Assembly: GCF_000832305.1 (NCBI RefSeq)
Contig: NZ_CP010537.1
Location: forward strand, 1,860,001 to 1,924,000
Source of the DNA: Cupriavidus basilensis
GTDB lineage: Bacteria; Pseudomonadota; Gammaproteobacteria; Burkholderiales; Burkholderiaceae
Reading direction: 5' to 3'
Length of the DNA: 64,000 nucleotides
Shown here: piece by piece, positions 1-7,727 of the stretch
How the letters are laid out: each line of letters begins with the position of its first letter
Position numbering within the stretch: position 1 is the stretch's first letter
Notes under the pieces: model-generated
Seen by the model: the letters and a program-made list of their open reading frames with translations, nothing else
What the model was told of the DNA's origin: nothing
The model's database searches: none
Translations under genes and position numbers: made by a program

Positions 1-266
1 TGCGCGATGGTGAGCGCGGCGCGGGCGAACGCATCGTACGAGACACGTTCGTCCTCATAGACGACAAAGGTCTTGTCGCCCAACGCGCGGGCTTGCAGGA
101 ACAGGTCGCGCAGCGTGGGCGGCGCGTTTTTCCAGACGACGGTGGCAATGCCCCGGATCACGCGCGTTTCGGTTTCGAAAGGGGCGCCGGGCGCGGTAAG
201 GCGGGCATGGGCCTCGGCCAGGCTGATTGCTGGCCAGGTCGTAGCGGATTGCGGGTTGTTCGACAT
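1..266 (-). CDS. AMP-dependent acyl-CoA synthetase, N-terminal part only
   Basis: The reading frame begins at the ATG complementary to 264-266, after a good ribosome binding site (GGGAGG), and runs off the left edge, so only about 88 residues are visible. They include the typical N-terminal module of class I adenylate-forming enzymes, with a segment like LRDLFLQARALGDKTFVVY followed by DERVSYDAF, the usual start of acyl-CoA/fatty-acid ligases. The catalytic core (TSGTTG loop and C-terminal lysine) lies outside the window. It follows the SDR gene in the same direction, about 200 bp away, so the two may act on the same acyl-CoA substrate. The substrate cannot be told. Confidence 0.7.
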   Translation of the reverse strand, partial: MSNNPQSATTWPAISLAEAHARLTAPGAPFETETRVIRGIATVVWKNAPPTLRDLFLQARALGDKTFVVYEDERVSYDAFARAALTIA

Positions 267-463
267 CGGTGCCTCCCTGACTGCATGGCAGGATGGGCAA
301 CGCTCTGGCAGGCCGGCGCGCAAGCCTGCCCGCATGCAGCGCCGGCGCGGTGAAGCGGGCGCTGCATGCGGGCACGAAGTGCCCCGGCTCAGGCCTCAGG
401 CCTCGGGCATTGGACCTGAGGCCGGGAGCGAGCCCGGAACGGGAACAGCGAGCGTGGCGCGGC

Positions 464-1228
464 TCAGATCGTGACGCCGCCGTCCACCACCATGGCCTGG
501 CCGGTCATGAAGGTACTGGCCGAGGAGGCCAGGAACACCGCGGCGCCGGCAATCTCCACCGGCTCGCCGATGCGGCGCAGGGGCGCGCCTTGCGTCGACA
601 GCTTGTAGCGCTCCGGATCCTCCCAGAGCGCCTTGGCGAAATCGGTGCGGATCAGGCCGGGGGCGATGCAGTTCACGCGCACGTTGCTCGGGCCGAACTC
701 CACCGCCAGGTTACGCGCCAGCTGGAAGTCGGCCGCCTTCGACACGTTGTACACGCCGATGGTGGGCGAGCCGCGCAGGCCACCGATGGACGACACGATG
801 ATGATCGAGCCGTCCTTGCGCTCAAGCATCTGCGGGGCCACCATCTGGATCAGCCAGTGGTTGGAGATGACGTTGTTGTCCAGGACCTTGCGGAACTGTT
901 CGTCGGTCACGCCGCTCATCGGGCCGTAATAGGGGTTGGACGCCGCGTTGCAGACCAGTACGTCGATCTTGCCGAACGTGCTGTTGGTCTGGTCGACCAG
1001 GCGCTGCAGGTCTTCCTTGGAGGAGATATTTGCGGGCACGGCAATCGCGGTGCCGGCGCCATGCCTGGCATTGATGGCATCGACGACTTCCTGGCAGGCC
1101 TCGGCCTTGCGCGAGGAAATCACCACTTTGGCTCCTTGCACCGCCATCTGCTCAGCGATGGCGCGGCCGATGCCGCGTGAAGAGCCGGTGACGACGGCAA
1201 CCTTGCCGGTCAGGTCGAACAATGACAT
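464..1228 (-). CDS. SDR family oxidoreductase
   Basis: A 254-residue classical short-chain dehydrogenase/reductase of normal length. The cofactor motif TGSSRGIG is at residues 14-21, NAAS at 94-97, the catalytic serine at about 147, Y160-x3-K164 forms the active site, and PG is at 190-191. The C-terminus (MTGQAMVVDGG) is that of a FabG/2,3-dehydroadipyl-type SDR. It probably reduces or oxidises a hydroxy/keto group on an acyl or small carbonyl substrate with NAD(P)H in the cytoplasm. A ribosome binding site (CAGGAGACACGC) precedes the ATG. The neighbouring acyl-CoA ligase in the same direction suggests acyl-CoA metabolism. The specific substrate is unknown. Confidence 0.9.
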   Translation of the reverse strand: MSLFDLTGKVAVVTGSSRGIGRAIAEQMAVQGAKVVISSRKAEACQEVVDAINARHGAGTAIAVPANISSKEDLQRLVDQTNSTFGKIDVLVCNAASNPYYGPMSGVTDEQFRKVLDNNVISNHWLIQMVAPQMLERKDGSIIIVSSIGGLRGSPTIGVYNVSKAADFQLARNLAVEFGPSNVRVNCIAPGLIRTDFAKALWEDPERYKLSTQGAPLRRIGEPVEIAGAAVFLASSASTFMTGQAMVVDGGVTI

Positions 1229-1581
1229 GCGTGTCTCCTGGTGTCCTGGTCCTCGCGGGGCGAGGCCAGATGATCTTTAAGATGATCTTTGAAAGGCGCT
1301 GGTGAATCTGCATCTTGGCAGCACGGCCCGGCGTGTTCTGCACAGCGGATCATGCAGGGGCTTGTCGGTGCCATAGTGCTACCGGCCGGTACATTATGGT
1401 TGGGAGGCATGGCTCAGTCCACAAGCAAATCGGCGGCCGGCCCGGCTTATCAGAGAATTTTCTGTTGGCAATGCATTCGGTGCATGACGTCGGCAAGATA
1501 GCGGCATGATGTCCGCACCCACAAACGGCGAGCAGGTCATAACAGGCTGCAACAGGCCACAAAGGACGAGGAAAGCGTTTC
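1229..1581. other. Intergenic region with a 12-bp direct repeat and a palindrome
   Basis: No coding sequence is convincing in these 353 bases between the divergent SDR and TraB-family genes. Two tandem copies of GATGATCTTT(A/G)A lie at 1269-1292, just upstream of the SDR start. A perfect 12-bp palindrome TACCGGCCGGTA lies at 1380-1391, followed by CATTAT, and ATGCA-N5-TGCAT lies at about 1470-1484. These could be operators for the divergent promoters, but no regulator is encoded next to them. Confidence 0.4.
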
Positions 1582-2355
1582 ATGCTTTGGCAAATCAAGG
1601 ATACCGAGGTCTACCTGCTGGGGGCGATCCACGTGCTGGATGCGCCGTTGCCTGCACTGGTGCCGGCCGCGGAGCGCGCCTACCGCGCTTCGGCGCGGGT
1701 GGTCTTCGAGGTGGCGCTGGACCAGGCACCGGATTTCGCGCCGGCGTATTTCCCGCAGGGCGACAGTCTTAGCCGCCATCTGCCGCCGGCTACGCTTGAA
1801 CAGGTGCGGGCGCTTTGGCTGGATTTCGGCTTGCCCGGCCCCGAGCTGGAGCGGCTGCGCCCCGTGTTCGCTGCGATGCATCTGCAGTTCGCGGTGGCCG
1901 CCAGGCACGGCATCCTGGCGCAGCATGGTGTCGATCGGTTCTTGTGGGCGCGCGCCGCTGTCGATGGACGGGCAACGGATGCGCTGGAGGATGGCACCGA
2001 GGCGCTGCGGATGTTGCAATGCGTGCCGCTGGCCGAGCAGGTATCGATGCTGGCATTCTTTGCCGAGCAGCCGGAACTGGCCGCGGCGGAGCCGGCGGAT
2101 ATGGTGCGCTGGTGGCGGCAAGGGCAGGCCGGGCCGTTTGGCGCGCTGCTAGCGCAGCGCCGCGCGCAATGGCCGGACACGCTGGCCGTCCTCGTCGACG
2201 CACGCAACCAGCAATGGATGCCGAAAATCCAGGCGCTGGTCGCGGATCGCGTGCCAACCCTGATCGTGGCCGGTGCCCTGCACATGGTGGGCGACGCGGG
2301 GCTGCCGGCGCTGCTTGGGGCCGCCGGGCTCGAACTGCTGCCCGAACCCTGGTGA
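1582..2355 (+). CDS. TraB/GumN family protein
   Basis: A 257-residue protein with both family signatures: an N-terminal GAIH (residues 14-17, within LLGAIHVLD) and a C-terminal GALH (231-234, followed by MVGDAGLPALL), which are the paired GxxH motifs of the TraB/GumN (ChaN-like/Tiki) group of putative metal-dependent proteases. No clear signal peptide is seen, so it may be cytoplasmic, unlike many secreted GumN proteins. The start is set by a GAGGAAA element 10 bp upstream. It is convergent with the N-acetyltransferase gene, with 9 bp between the stops. Function in bacteria is poorly defined. Confidence 0.8.
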   Translation: MLWQIKDTEVYLLGAIHVLDAPLPALVPAAERAYRASARVVFEVALDQAPDFAPAYFPQGDSLSRHLPPATLEQVRALWLDFGLPGPELERLRPVFAAMHLQFAVAARHGILAQHGVDRFLWARAAVDGRATDALEDGTEALRMLQCVPLAEQVSMLAFFAEQPELAAAEPADMVRWWRQGQAGPFGALLAQRRAQWPDTLAVLVDARNQQWMPKIQALVADRVPTLIVAGALHMVGDAGLPALLGAAGLELLPEPW

Positions 2356-2364
2356 AGCGAACGC

Positions 2365-3222
2365 CTATCCGTTGCCGCGCGCCTTGATCAGCGTGGGCAA
2401 TAGCCGGGCCAATTGCGCCTCGGTGGCAAGATCCAGCGCCAGCCCGAAGCGATCCCCCAACGCTTGGACAATGGCAGCCGGCGTCTCCAGTTGCTGGCGC
2501 TGCACGCTGCCATCGGCCGCGCGCACGGCAAAATCGCCGTTGATCAGCGTCAGCCGGGTGTCGCCTTGCGTGCGCGCCAGGGTCAGGGCGTTGCGGAACA
2601 GGCTGTCGGGATGGGTCGAGGTGTACCAGTTGCGCGGCTCGAAATCGATGGCCTGCTGCGGCGAAAGATCGAACTGGTAGAGCTTGGTCCACGCGCTTGC
2701 GGTCTTGACCTCCAGGTCGTACACATGAAAGGCCGCGCCTGTCGTCGCCACGCAGGACAGGCGATACGGGAACGACGGATCGGCTTGCTCCGCCTGCGGC
2801 ATCGCCATGGCGCGATACGGCGTAGGGCCGCCAAAGCCCACGTCCACGATATAGCTCCGATGAGCGGCCTCCACGCGCAGCAGCATGTGCGATTGCATGG
2901 TGGGCACATCTTCCCGCACGTTCCAGCGCACCCGCGCAGCCAGCGGCGTGACCACGTAGCCAAGCGCACGCAGCGCGGCGGCAAGCAAGGTGTTTTGCTC
3001 GAAGCAGTAGCCGCCGCGCGCTTTGGCGACCAGCTTGTCGAACACCGCATCCAGGCCGATTTTGATCGGGCGCTGCAGCAACACGTCGACGTTTTCAAAG
3101 GGAATCCACGCCAGTTGCGCCGCGATCAGGCTGTCGAGCGTGGCGAGGTCCGGCTGGCTCGGCACCGGATGGCCGATGCGGCGGAGATAGGCTTGCAGGC
3201 GGGTGTCGTCTAGATAGGTCAT
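2365..3222 (-). CDS. nat: Arylamine N-acetyltransferase
   Basis: A 285-residue NAT: transfers acetyl from acetyl-CoA to arylamines, hydrazines or arylhydroxylamines. The catalytic triad is complete: C73 in RGGYCFEQN, H112 in SHMLLRV and D127 in IVDVGFGG. The length matches the bacterial family (about 275-285). The start was placed at the ATG giving MTYLDDTRLQAYL, because this matches the family N-terminus; the frame is open further upstream, but that part has no NAT features. It is followed upstream by a Crp/Fnr-type regulator gene in the same orientation, 62 bp away. Confidence 0.92.
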   Translation of the reverse strand: MTYLDDTRLQAYLRRIGHPVPSQPDLATLDSLIAAQLAWIPFENVDVLLQRPIKIGLDAVFDKLVAKARGGYCFEQNTLLAAALRALGYVVTPLAARVRWNVREDVPTMQSHMLLRVEAAHRSYIVDVGFGGPTPYRAMAMPQAEQADPSFPYRLSCVATTGAAFHVYDLEVKTASAWTKLYQFDLSPQQAIDFEPRNWYTSTHPDSLFRNALTLARTQGDTRLTLINGDFAVRAADGSVQRQQLETPAAIVQALGDRFGLALDLATEAQLARLLPTLIKARGNG

Positions 3223-3284
3223 GGCGATGAATGTCTGGCTTGCGCTGCCAGCGCAGGTTTGCGGGGATCGGGCAGGCGGCGCTG

Positions 3285-3995
3285 TCAGCTCAGCGCCAGC
3301 AAGGCCGGCAGGTCGATCAACTCGATGTCGGCATAGTGCAGCCGCAACAGCCCGCGCGCTTCGAGCTCGCGCAGGGCCTGGTTGACCGTCTGGCGCGACA
3401 GCCCCAGCATCTGCCCGAGTTGTTCCTGCGGGATATGCACGGAGCGGCGCTCCAGCCCGGGCAGGTCGCCGTAGGCCTGGGCAATGGCCACCAGCCGGCG
3501 GCCGGTGCGCGCCAGCGGCGGCAGCAACTGCGCCTCTTCCACATAATGAAAGGCCTCGCGCGTCTTGGCGGCGAGCAGCTTGCCGAACTCGCGCCACCAT
3601 TCGGGATGCGCCGACAGCATCGCGTAGAGCTTGTCGCGCTGCAGGTGCAGCACGGTGGCCGCGCTGGTGGCATGGGCGTCGTGCGTGCGCGCCAGCCCGT
3701 CGAACAGGCAGATCTCGCCAAACCAGCTGCCCGGCCCCAGCAGGCCGATCAAGGCGGCCTTGCCGGACTCGCTGTGGGTGTCGACCTGCACCGTGCCGGC
3801 AGTCACGCCGTAGATGCCGTCAAAGGCGTTGCCGCGGGTAAACAGCATCTGGCCGGCCGCCAGCCTGCGCGTGGCCGCGTCCCGCAGCAGGGTGTCTTGC
3901 ATGGCCGCCGGCAAGGCGCCAAACCAGCTCCCGCCGCGCAAGGCGCGCAGCGGATCCAGGGCCGGCTCCTGCTGGCCACGGGTTGCCAGGCGCAT
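3285..3995 (-). CDS. Crp/Fnr family transcriptional regulator
   Basis: A 236-residue regulator with a cNMP-binding beta-roll (about residues 22-140; PGSWFGEICLFDGLARTHDAHA spans 88-109 but is cited here only as the phosphate-binding-cassette region) and a Crp-type winged helix (recognition region about 189-208, LGLSRQTVNQALRELE). The cassette has GEICLFDG but lacks the usual R-S pair of cAMP binders (R103-T104 here), so cAMP binding is uncertain. No FNR-type N-terminal cysteine cluster is seen. It may control the adjacent nat gene or the divergent DUF962 gene, from which it is separated by a repeat-containing spacer. Confidence 0.9.
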   Translation of the reverse strand: MRLATRGQQEPALDPLRALRGGSWFGALPAAMQDTLLRDAATRRLAAGQMLFTRGNAFDGIYGVTAGTVQVDTHSESGKAALIGLLGPGSWFGEICLFDGLARTHDAHATSAATVLHLQRDKLYAMLSAHPEWWREFGKLLAAKTREAFHYVEEAQLLPPLARTGRRLVAIAQAYGDLPGLERRSVHIPQEQLGQMLGLSRQTVNQALRELEARGLLRLHYADIELIDLPALLALS

Positions 3996-4090
3996 GATGG
4001 TCTCCTTGATCGATGCTCTTGCCGACTGTCAAAAACCGGACAGACGGGCTTCTTGGTGCCTATTAATATACGGCCACGACGCGTAGCCGC

Positions 4091-4155
4091 AGTACGCGGA
4101 CACAAATACGCGGCCAGAAATACGCGACGCAAACACGCGACTATAAATACGCGCC
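4091..4155 (+). repeat. Degenerate 13-14 bp tandem repeat in a divergent promoter region
   Basis: Five consecutive units of 13-14 bp share the core (A)A(A/G)TACGCG: they begin at 4091, 4104, 4118, 4131 and 4145, the fourth being AAACACGCG. The array lies between the Crp/Fnr gene (start 3995) and the DUF962 gene (start 4183), close to the latter. It could be a set of binding sites or simply a decayed microsatellite. Confidence 0.6.
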
Positions 4156-4182
4156 TACGACGACGCCCCGGCAGGAGACCCT

Positions 4183-4680
4183 GTGAAGACACTGATCGAC
4201 CACCTGGCTAACTACGCAGCCTATCACCGCGACGCGCGCAATGTGTTCAGCCATTTCATCGGCATTCCCATGATCGTGCTGGCCGTGACCACACTGCTGG
4301 GCCGCCCGGCCATGCCGCTTGATGCCGGTCCGGCGTACCTGACGCCGGCAATGGTCGTTTATGGTCTGTCCTGCCTGTTCTACCTGCGCTTGTCGGCGGG
4401 GTTCGGGCTGGCGATGACGGTGATCCTGGCTGGCTTTGTCTACGCCGGCGGCGCCATCGCTGCGCTGTCCACCGGCGCATGGCTGGCTTGGGGTATCGGC
4501 CTGTTCGTGGCGGGCTGGCTTATCCAGTTTGTCGGGCACTATTACGAAGGCCGCAAGCCTGCGTTTGTGGATGACCTGGCCGGGCTTCTGGTCGGGCCGC
4601 TCTTCCTGGTAGCCGAAGTGGCCTTCGCAATGGGCCTGGCGCGGGACACCCGCGAGGCTGTCAGCGCCCACGCGCATTGA
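4183..4680 (+). CDS. DUF962 / Mpo1-like membrane protein
   Basis: A 165-residue integral membrane protein with about four hydrophobic segments. The family signature is clear: H15-x4-N20-x3-H24-x2-G27-x-P29 near the N-terminus and Q115-x-x-GH119-x-x-E122-x-x-x-P126 in the last third. Yeast Mpo1 of this family is an iron-dependent dioxygenase acting on 2-hydroxy fatty acids (alpha-oxidation), with these histidines needed for activity. By homology, a lipid-related oxygenase role in the inner membrane is possible. The bacterial members are mostly uncharacterised. A GGAGAC ribosome binding site lies before the ATG. Confidence 0.82.
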   Translation: MKTLIDHLANYAAYHRDARNVFSHFIGIPMIVLAVTTLLGRPAMPLDAGPAYLTPAMVVYGLSCLFYLRLSAGFGLAMTVILAGFVYAGGAIAALSTGAWLAWGIGLFVAGWLIQFVGHYYEGRKPAFVDDLAGLLVGPLFLVAEVAFAMGLARDTREAVSAHAH

Positions 4681-4699
4681 CCATCGGCGCGCCTGCCTT

Positions 4700-5611
4700 C
4701 TAGGCGCGGTGTTCCGCGCCGTGTTCCAGCAGCCAGTCGCGCAGTTGCAAGACCTTGTCGTCGGCAGGCAGGCCGCGCCGGTGGACGAAGTAATAGGCCT
4801 TGCGATTGTCGATCTGCGCCGGCAGCGTGGCTAGCGGCACCACCAGCCGCCCCTGCGCCAGTTCCTCGGTGATCAGAATGCGTGGAATCAGCGCCACGCC
4901 GATGCCGGCGGCGGCCGCCTGCGCCAGCATGGTGTAGAGGTCATAGCGCGGGCCGCGCAAGGCCTGCGGCGGCAGTGCCGCGCCCGCGGCGGCGAGCCAG
5001 TCGCCCCAGGCGCGCAAGCGGGTGTTCAGGTGCAGCAGCGGCAATTCCAGCAACTGATCCAGGTCCAGGCGCTTGCGGCGCCCCAGCAGTGCGGGGCTGC
5101 ACACCGGCACCGACGGGCCTTCCTGCAGGATGCGCTCGCCCTGCGTGCCCGGCCACAGCCCTTCGCCGTAGTAGATGGCCGCGTCGAACGCGGTATCACT
5201 GAGCTCGAATGCCTCGGTGCGCGCCGAGAGATGCAGCGTGAGATCGGGCAGGGCGCGCGCCAGCAGCGGCAGGCGCGGGATCAGCCACTGGCTGGCAAAG
5301 GTGGGGCCGATGGCCAACTCGATGGCGCGCCCGCGCGGGCGCTGGGCCATCACATCCAGCGTCACCTGCTCGATCTGGTCGAGCCGCTCGCGCACTTCTT
5401 CGGCATAGGTCCCGCCAGCCGGCGTCAGCACGATGCGCTTGCGGATGCGGTGGAACAGCGGCACGCCAAGCCGGGCTTCCAGCCCTGCGATCTGCCTGCA
5501 AACCGCGCTCTCCGTCACCGCCAGCTCGTCGGCGGCGCGGGTAAAGCTGCCCAGGCGCGCCGCGGCCTCGAACATCTGGAGTGCCGTGAGGCTGGGTATG
5601 CCCTTGCGCAT
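4700..5611 (-). CDS. LysR family transcriptional regulator (GcvA-like)
   Basis: A 303-residue LysR regulator. The N-terminal winged helix has LGSFTRAADELAVTESAVCR followed by the typical RIVLTPAG wing; the rest is a periplasmic-binding-like effector domain. The start at 5611 gives MRKGIPSLTALQMFEAAARL, the normal LysR/GcvA beginning; the frame is open upstream, but that part overlaps the shared promoter region. It is divergent from the DUF1338 gene, so it is likely that gene's activator. An interrupted inverted repeat TTGTACGA-N12-TCGCACAA (5650-5677) in between is the likely operator. Confidence 0.9.
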   Translation of the reverse strand: MRKGIPSLTALQMFEAAARLGSFTRAADELAVTESAVCRQIAGLEARLGVPLFHRIRKRIVLTPAGGTYAEEVRERLDQIEQVTLDVMAQRPRGRAIELAIGPTFASQWLIPRLPLLARALPDLTLHLSARTEAFELSDTAFDAAIYYGEGLWPGTQGERILQEGPSVPVCSPALLGRRKRLDLDQLLELPLLHLNTRLRAWGDWLAAAGAALPPQALRGPRYDLYTMLAQAAAAGIGVALIPRILITEELAQGRLVVPLATLPAQIDNRKAYYFVHRRGLPADDKVLQLRDWLLEHGAEHRA

Positions 5612-5649
5612 AGTGCGTTTTTGGAAGGAAGTTGGTGCGAAGTTATCAA

Positions 5650-5677
5650 TTGTACGAACTCTCCCGCAGTCGCACAA
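5650..5677. promoter_or_regulatory. Candidate LysR operator between lysR and the DUF1338 gene
   Basis: TTGTACGA (5650-5657) and TCGCACAA (5670-5677) form an 8-bp interrupted inverted repeat with one mismatch and a 12-bp spacer, the geometry expected for a LysR-type recognition site. It sits 39 bp from the LysR start and 69 bp from the target start. Confidence 0.45.
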
Positions 5678-5745
5678 TAAGCCCCATACGGAGGCCGTCG
5701 GCCCCCGCCATCCCCCGAAAACAAACACATTTCAGCGTATTGACC

Positions 5746-6765
5746 ATGACGAAGCCGAATCTGCAACGCCTCCTCGAGACCGTTTGTGGCGAAACCCAGG
5801 CAGCCGAGTTGCTGCAATTGATGAATGTTTCCCCGCAACTGCTGTCTTCTGCCAGTGAACAGGCCAGCCGTGCCGAAGTGGCTCAGGCGCTCAATATGGT
5901 GCTGTTCGCCGGCATTCTCGAGCGCGTGCCGACCGGCATGGCCTATACCCGCGACGTGATCCAGGCGGGCGGGCAAGTGGTGTTCGACCACGGCGCGCTG
6001 CGCACGGTGAAGTGGGATTGCGGCAGCCTGCCCTCGGGCGAGATCGCCTTCACGCGCATCCTGGGCCCGCTGGGCTACCGCCTCAACGGCACCTATCCGC
6101 TCGAGCGCATTGGCATGACCGGCCGCTCCTACACGCATGCCGACCTGCCTGACGACATCGCCCAGTACTTCCTGAGCGAGTTGCATCCCGAGCGTTTCAG
6201 TGCCGGCTTCCAGTCTGCCGTGTCGCGCGTGGTGTCGAAGTCCGTCGATCCGCTCGGCGACGAAGCCGTCGCGCAACTGGCCCTGCTGGAGCGCGATGCG
6301 AGCCTGCCGATGGCCGATGCGGCGCGCCTGGTGCCACAACTGGCAGCCTGCTTTGCCCGCCAACATGCCGAGCCGGCCCTGGCCGACTATGAATTGCTGC
6401 TGAAGGAATCGGCCGAGATGGCCTGGATTTCCACCGAGGGCAATGCCTTCAACCACGCCACCGACCGCGTGGCGGATGTGCGTGCCGTGGCGGACGCGCA
6501 GCGCAGCCTGGGCCGCCCGATCAAGGATTCGGTGGAAGTGTCGCGCTCCGGGCGGGTCCTGCAGACGGCATTCAAGGCGGATCCGGTGGAGCGCGGGTTT
6601 GTCGGCGCCGACGGCGTGGTGGTCAAGCGCAGCGTGCCGGGCTCGTTCTACGAGTTCATCACGCGCGATTTCGTGCCCGCGACGCAGGCCGCTGGCGGCA
6701 CGCTGGATCTGTCGTTCGATGCCGGCAATGCGCAAGGCATCTTCAAGATGACGGCGGCCTGCTAA
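5746..6765 (+). CDS. 2-oxoadipate dioxygenase/decarboxylase family protein (DUF1338, HglS-like)
   Basis: A 339-residue DUF1338 protein. The family member HglS (YdcJ) is an Fe(II)-dependent enzyme that turns 2-oxoadipate into D-2-hydroxyglutarate in lysine catabolism. The metal ligands can be placed: H82 in FDHGALRTV, H237 in AFNHATDRV and E303 in GSFYEFITRD; R86, four residues after H82, corresponds to the substrate arginine. At 339 residues it is shorter than Pseudomonas HglS (about 460) and belongs to the shorter subgroup, so the exact substrate may differ. The start follows the family N-terminus (MTKPNLQRLLETVCG). Likely controlled by the divergent LysR regulator. Confidence 0.85.
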   Translation: MTKPNLQRLLETVCGETQAAELLQLMNVSPQLLSSASEQASRAEVAQALNMVLFAGILERVPTGMAYTRDVIQAGGQVVFDHGALRTVKWDCGSLPSGEIAFTRILGPLGYRLNGTYPLERIGMTGRSYTHADLPDDIAQYFLSELHPERFSAGFQSAVSRVVSKSVDPLGDEAVAQLALLERDASLPMADAARLVPQLAACFARQHAEPALADYELLLKESAEMAWISTEGNAFNHATDRVADVRAVADAQRSLGRPIKDSVEVSRSGRVLQTAFKADPVERGFVGADGVVVKRSVPGSFYEFITRDFVPATQAAGGTLDLSFDAGNAQGIFKMTAAC

Positions 6766-6795
6766 CGCGGGCGATGCGGTAGCGGGAGAAAGAGA

Positions 6796-6824
6796 AGGGG
6801 CCGGCTCGACCGGCCTTTTCTTGG
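6796..6824. terminator. Bidirectional terminator hairpin
   Basis: GGCCGG (6799-6804), loop CTCGA, CCGGCC (6810-6815), flanked by AAGG upstream and TTTTCTT downstream. It lies between the convergent DUF1338 gene and the kinase remnant and can act in either direction. Confidence 0.75.
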
Positions 6825-6825
6825 T

Positions 6826-7287
6826 TTACGGCTGGCCAGCCGGCAGGCGCAGGCGAGCCAGCAATCCACCCAGTTCGCTGTTGCCTAGCTCCAGCCCACC
6901 CTCATAAAGGGCCGCCATCTCGCTGACGATGGCCAGGCCCAGTCCGCTGCCGGCAGCGGACTCATCGAGCCGCCCGAAGCGTGCCGTGGCCAGCTCGCGG
7001 GCCTCGGCCTGCATGCCCGGCCCGTCGTCTTCGACCGTGACCTCAAGCATGCCGCCGCGCTCCGCGAGCTTGACGCGAACGCGCGAGCGCGCCCATTGGC
7101 AGGCGTTGTCGAGCAGGTTGCCGAGGATCTCGATCAGGTCCTGGCGGTCGCCGGCGAAGTGCCCGTTGCCATCCACCTGGATATCGATCTCGCGGCCGCT
7201 GTGCAGGCGTGCCAGCTCGCCTGCCGCGGGGCCGGCGTCGATGCGCGCCCCGCGCGTGCTCGCAGCCCCTGCCGCCCGTGCGCGCGT
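6826..7287 (-). pseudogene. Remnant of a sensor histidine kinase (C-terminal ATPase domain)
   Basis: The open frame encodes only the HATPase_c domain: an N box (NLLDNACQW), G1 (DDGPGM) and G2 (GSGLGLAIV), followed by a normal C-terminus. Upstream the frame meets an in-frame stop (TGA at 7288-7290), and no sensor, HAMP or HisKA part is seen in any frame in the next 400 bp. It is therefore a truncated PhoQ-like kinase with the N-terminal three quarters deleted, and no partner response regulator is adjacent. A GTG inside the frame could start a 116-residue ATPase-only protein, but I regard it as a pseudogene. Confidence 0.75.
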
Positions 7288-7446
7288 TCAGGCGCACCGG
7301 GCCGCAGGCCGGCTCGGGCGCGGACATGCCATGGGCGCGGCGGATCAGCGCGCGGATTGACGCCGATCACATCGCCCGTGTACTGCGCCGACACCGCCTC
7401 CAGGATGCGCGTGAGTGGAAGGATCTCGCTGCACGAAAGGAAGCAC

Positions 7447-7539
7447 ATGGACAGCGGCCCGTCCATGATCGTGCTCGGGGCGGTGGTGCTCGGGGCGGTG
7501 GTGCTCGGGCCGTTGCTGGCCTTCGGGCTGGACGGCTGA
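7447..7539 (+). CDS. Possible 30-residue membrane peptide
   Basis: A short frame starting at ATG 7447, with an AAAGGAAG ribosome binding site 4-5 bp upstream, encodes MDSGPSMIVLGAVV followed by a second LGAVVLG unit and ending AFGLDG. About 22 residues form one hydrophobic helix made of a repeated VLGAV unit. The DNA shows a direct repeat of GTGCTCGGGGCGGTG. It lies in the otherwise empty stretch next to the kinase remnant. It could be a genuine small membrane protein or a chance frame; no homologue is known to me. Confidence 0.35.
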   Translation: MDSGPSMIVLGAVVLGAVVLGPLLAFGLDG

Positions 7540-7570
7540 AGCTGGCCCCTGGAACCCCCGGCGGGTTTTC

Positions 7571-7584
7571 CATGTCTGGACATG
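7571..7584. promoter_or_regulatory. Perfect palindrome upstream of the cyclase gene
   Basis: CATGTC-TG-GACATG at 7571-7584 lies 144 bp upstream of the cyclase start, in the 440-bp region that otherwise holds only the possible small peptide. It may be an operator site; no adjacent regulator is present. Confidence 0.3.
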
Positions 7585-7727
7585 CTCCCGTGGCTGGTCC
7601 TACACTCGATTCACAATAAAACGCACGACCGTTCTTATTTATGTTCTCCACGCATGGTCAACCATGCGCCACGGACATGACCGGCACAGTGCGATCCCTC
7701 AGGGTCAATCCAAAAAGGAGACATGGC

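Noticed and set aside
5632..5745. An earlier start for the DUF1338 protein
   Set aside because: The extra 38 residues come from the divergent promoter region including the LysR-type operator and do not belong to the family; ATG 5746 matches its usual beginning.
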